Shown here piece by piece: positions 31,153 through 31,238 of a stretch of DNA of 31,238 nucleotides (the first letter of the stretch is position 1; every line of letters begins with the position of its first letter). Under the pieces are notes generated by a model. The model searched no databases, was not told the DNA's origin, and saw only the letters and a program-made list of their open reading frames with translations. Source of the DNA: a virus; IMG/VR virus record IMGVR_UViG_3300028287_000018, positions 1 through 31,238 of that record; one strand, given 5' to 3'. The position numbers were made by a program, and so were the translations under genes.

Positions 31153-31238
31153 ACAGGCAGCTTGGCTGTTCTCTCCATTAGACGGAGGTCTTCAGCTTCG
31201 TCCTGAATGCGAGACTTGATATTGGGGTTTTTGCGAAT
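31149..31238 (-). CDS. gp33: C-terminal end of gp33-like late transcription co-activator (partial)
   Basis: Only the last 29 residues or so are present. The frame enters at the right edge and ends at TGA 31149-31151, overlapping the gp59 ATG. The visible end contains NPNIKSRIQDEAEDLRLMER and ends TAKLPV. It resembles the C-terminal region of T4 gp33 as I recall it (IIEKIQSEAIDENLLR), and T4 has gene 33 directly before 59. Gp33 links RNA polymerase to the sliding clamp for late transcription from TATAAATA promoters, several of which are in this window. The call rests on a short fragment plus synteny. Confidence 0.65.
   Translation of the reverse strand: MRKNPNIKSRIQDEAEDLRLMERTAKLPV

Noticed and set aside
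1-31238. tRNA genes, integrase, transposase or toxin/defence genes
   Set aside because: None seen: gaps are too short for tRNAs apart from about 75-base leaders lacking cloverleaf features, and all substantial frames are assigned to structural or replication genes.

Overview
This window is part of the genome of a T4-like myovirus (contractile tail), almost certainly marine. The evidence is gene content and order: baseplate, tail-tube and tape-measure genes, plus a 33-59-32 replication/late-transcription cluster in T4 order. Several proteins are of types I associate with marine T4-like phages of cyanobacteria and SAR11: a DUF4815-type structural giant, repeat-rich tail fibres, gp5 without lysozyme, and gp32 without zinc cysteines. 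The DNA is A+T rich in most places. The sequence does not identify the host. No host gene, tRNA, insertion sequence, integrase or CRISPR array was seen.

Layout. From 1 to about 24,673 nearly everything reads leftward (minus strand) and is packed with gaps of a few bases or 1-8 base overlaps. In transcription order these are gp48-like tube cap, gp53 wedge, gp27-like hub, gp5-like spike, an unknown acidic coiled-coil protein, an M15 peptidoglycan peptidase, gp25, gp6, a giant gp7-like wedge protein, a giant gp8-like wedge protein, a 1385-aa DUF4815-type protein, a 637-aa tail/fibre protein, a 68-aa coiled-coil protein, and a tail fibre of at least 1169 aa that runs off the left edge. From 24,724 to 29,572 genes read rightward: gp4 head-completion protein, a conserved unknown protein, a tube-fold (gp54-like) protein, gp26, a 57-aa ORF in the -1 frame, an EF-hand two-TM membrane protein, and the gp29 tape measure. 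A strong hairpin terminator (29,579-29,604) separates this from leftward gp32, gp59 and the end of gp33.

Regulation. Perfect T4-type late promoters (TATAAATA) sit before gp4, gp48, gp25 and gp8. The first two face each other in the 50-bp gap between the divergent tail operons. The gp33 co-activator that would serve such promoters appears to be encoded at the right edge.

Most interesting points: (1) a T_TTT_TTT slippery heptamer at the end of gp26 would join gp26 to the 57-aa ORF, like the lambda G/GT tail chaperones, close upstream of the tape measure; (2) facing late promoters with overlapping predicted transcripts; (3) a repeat module shared by the oversized gp7 and gp8 wedge proteins; (4) an EF-hand/two-TM protein inside the tail operon; (5) a Cys-containing C-terminal domain on the DUF4815 protein with raised G+C; (6) a free-standing M15 peptidase beside a lysozyme-less gp5.
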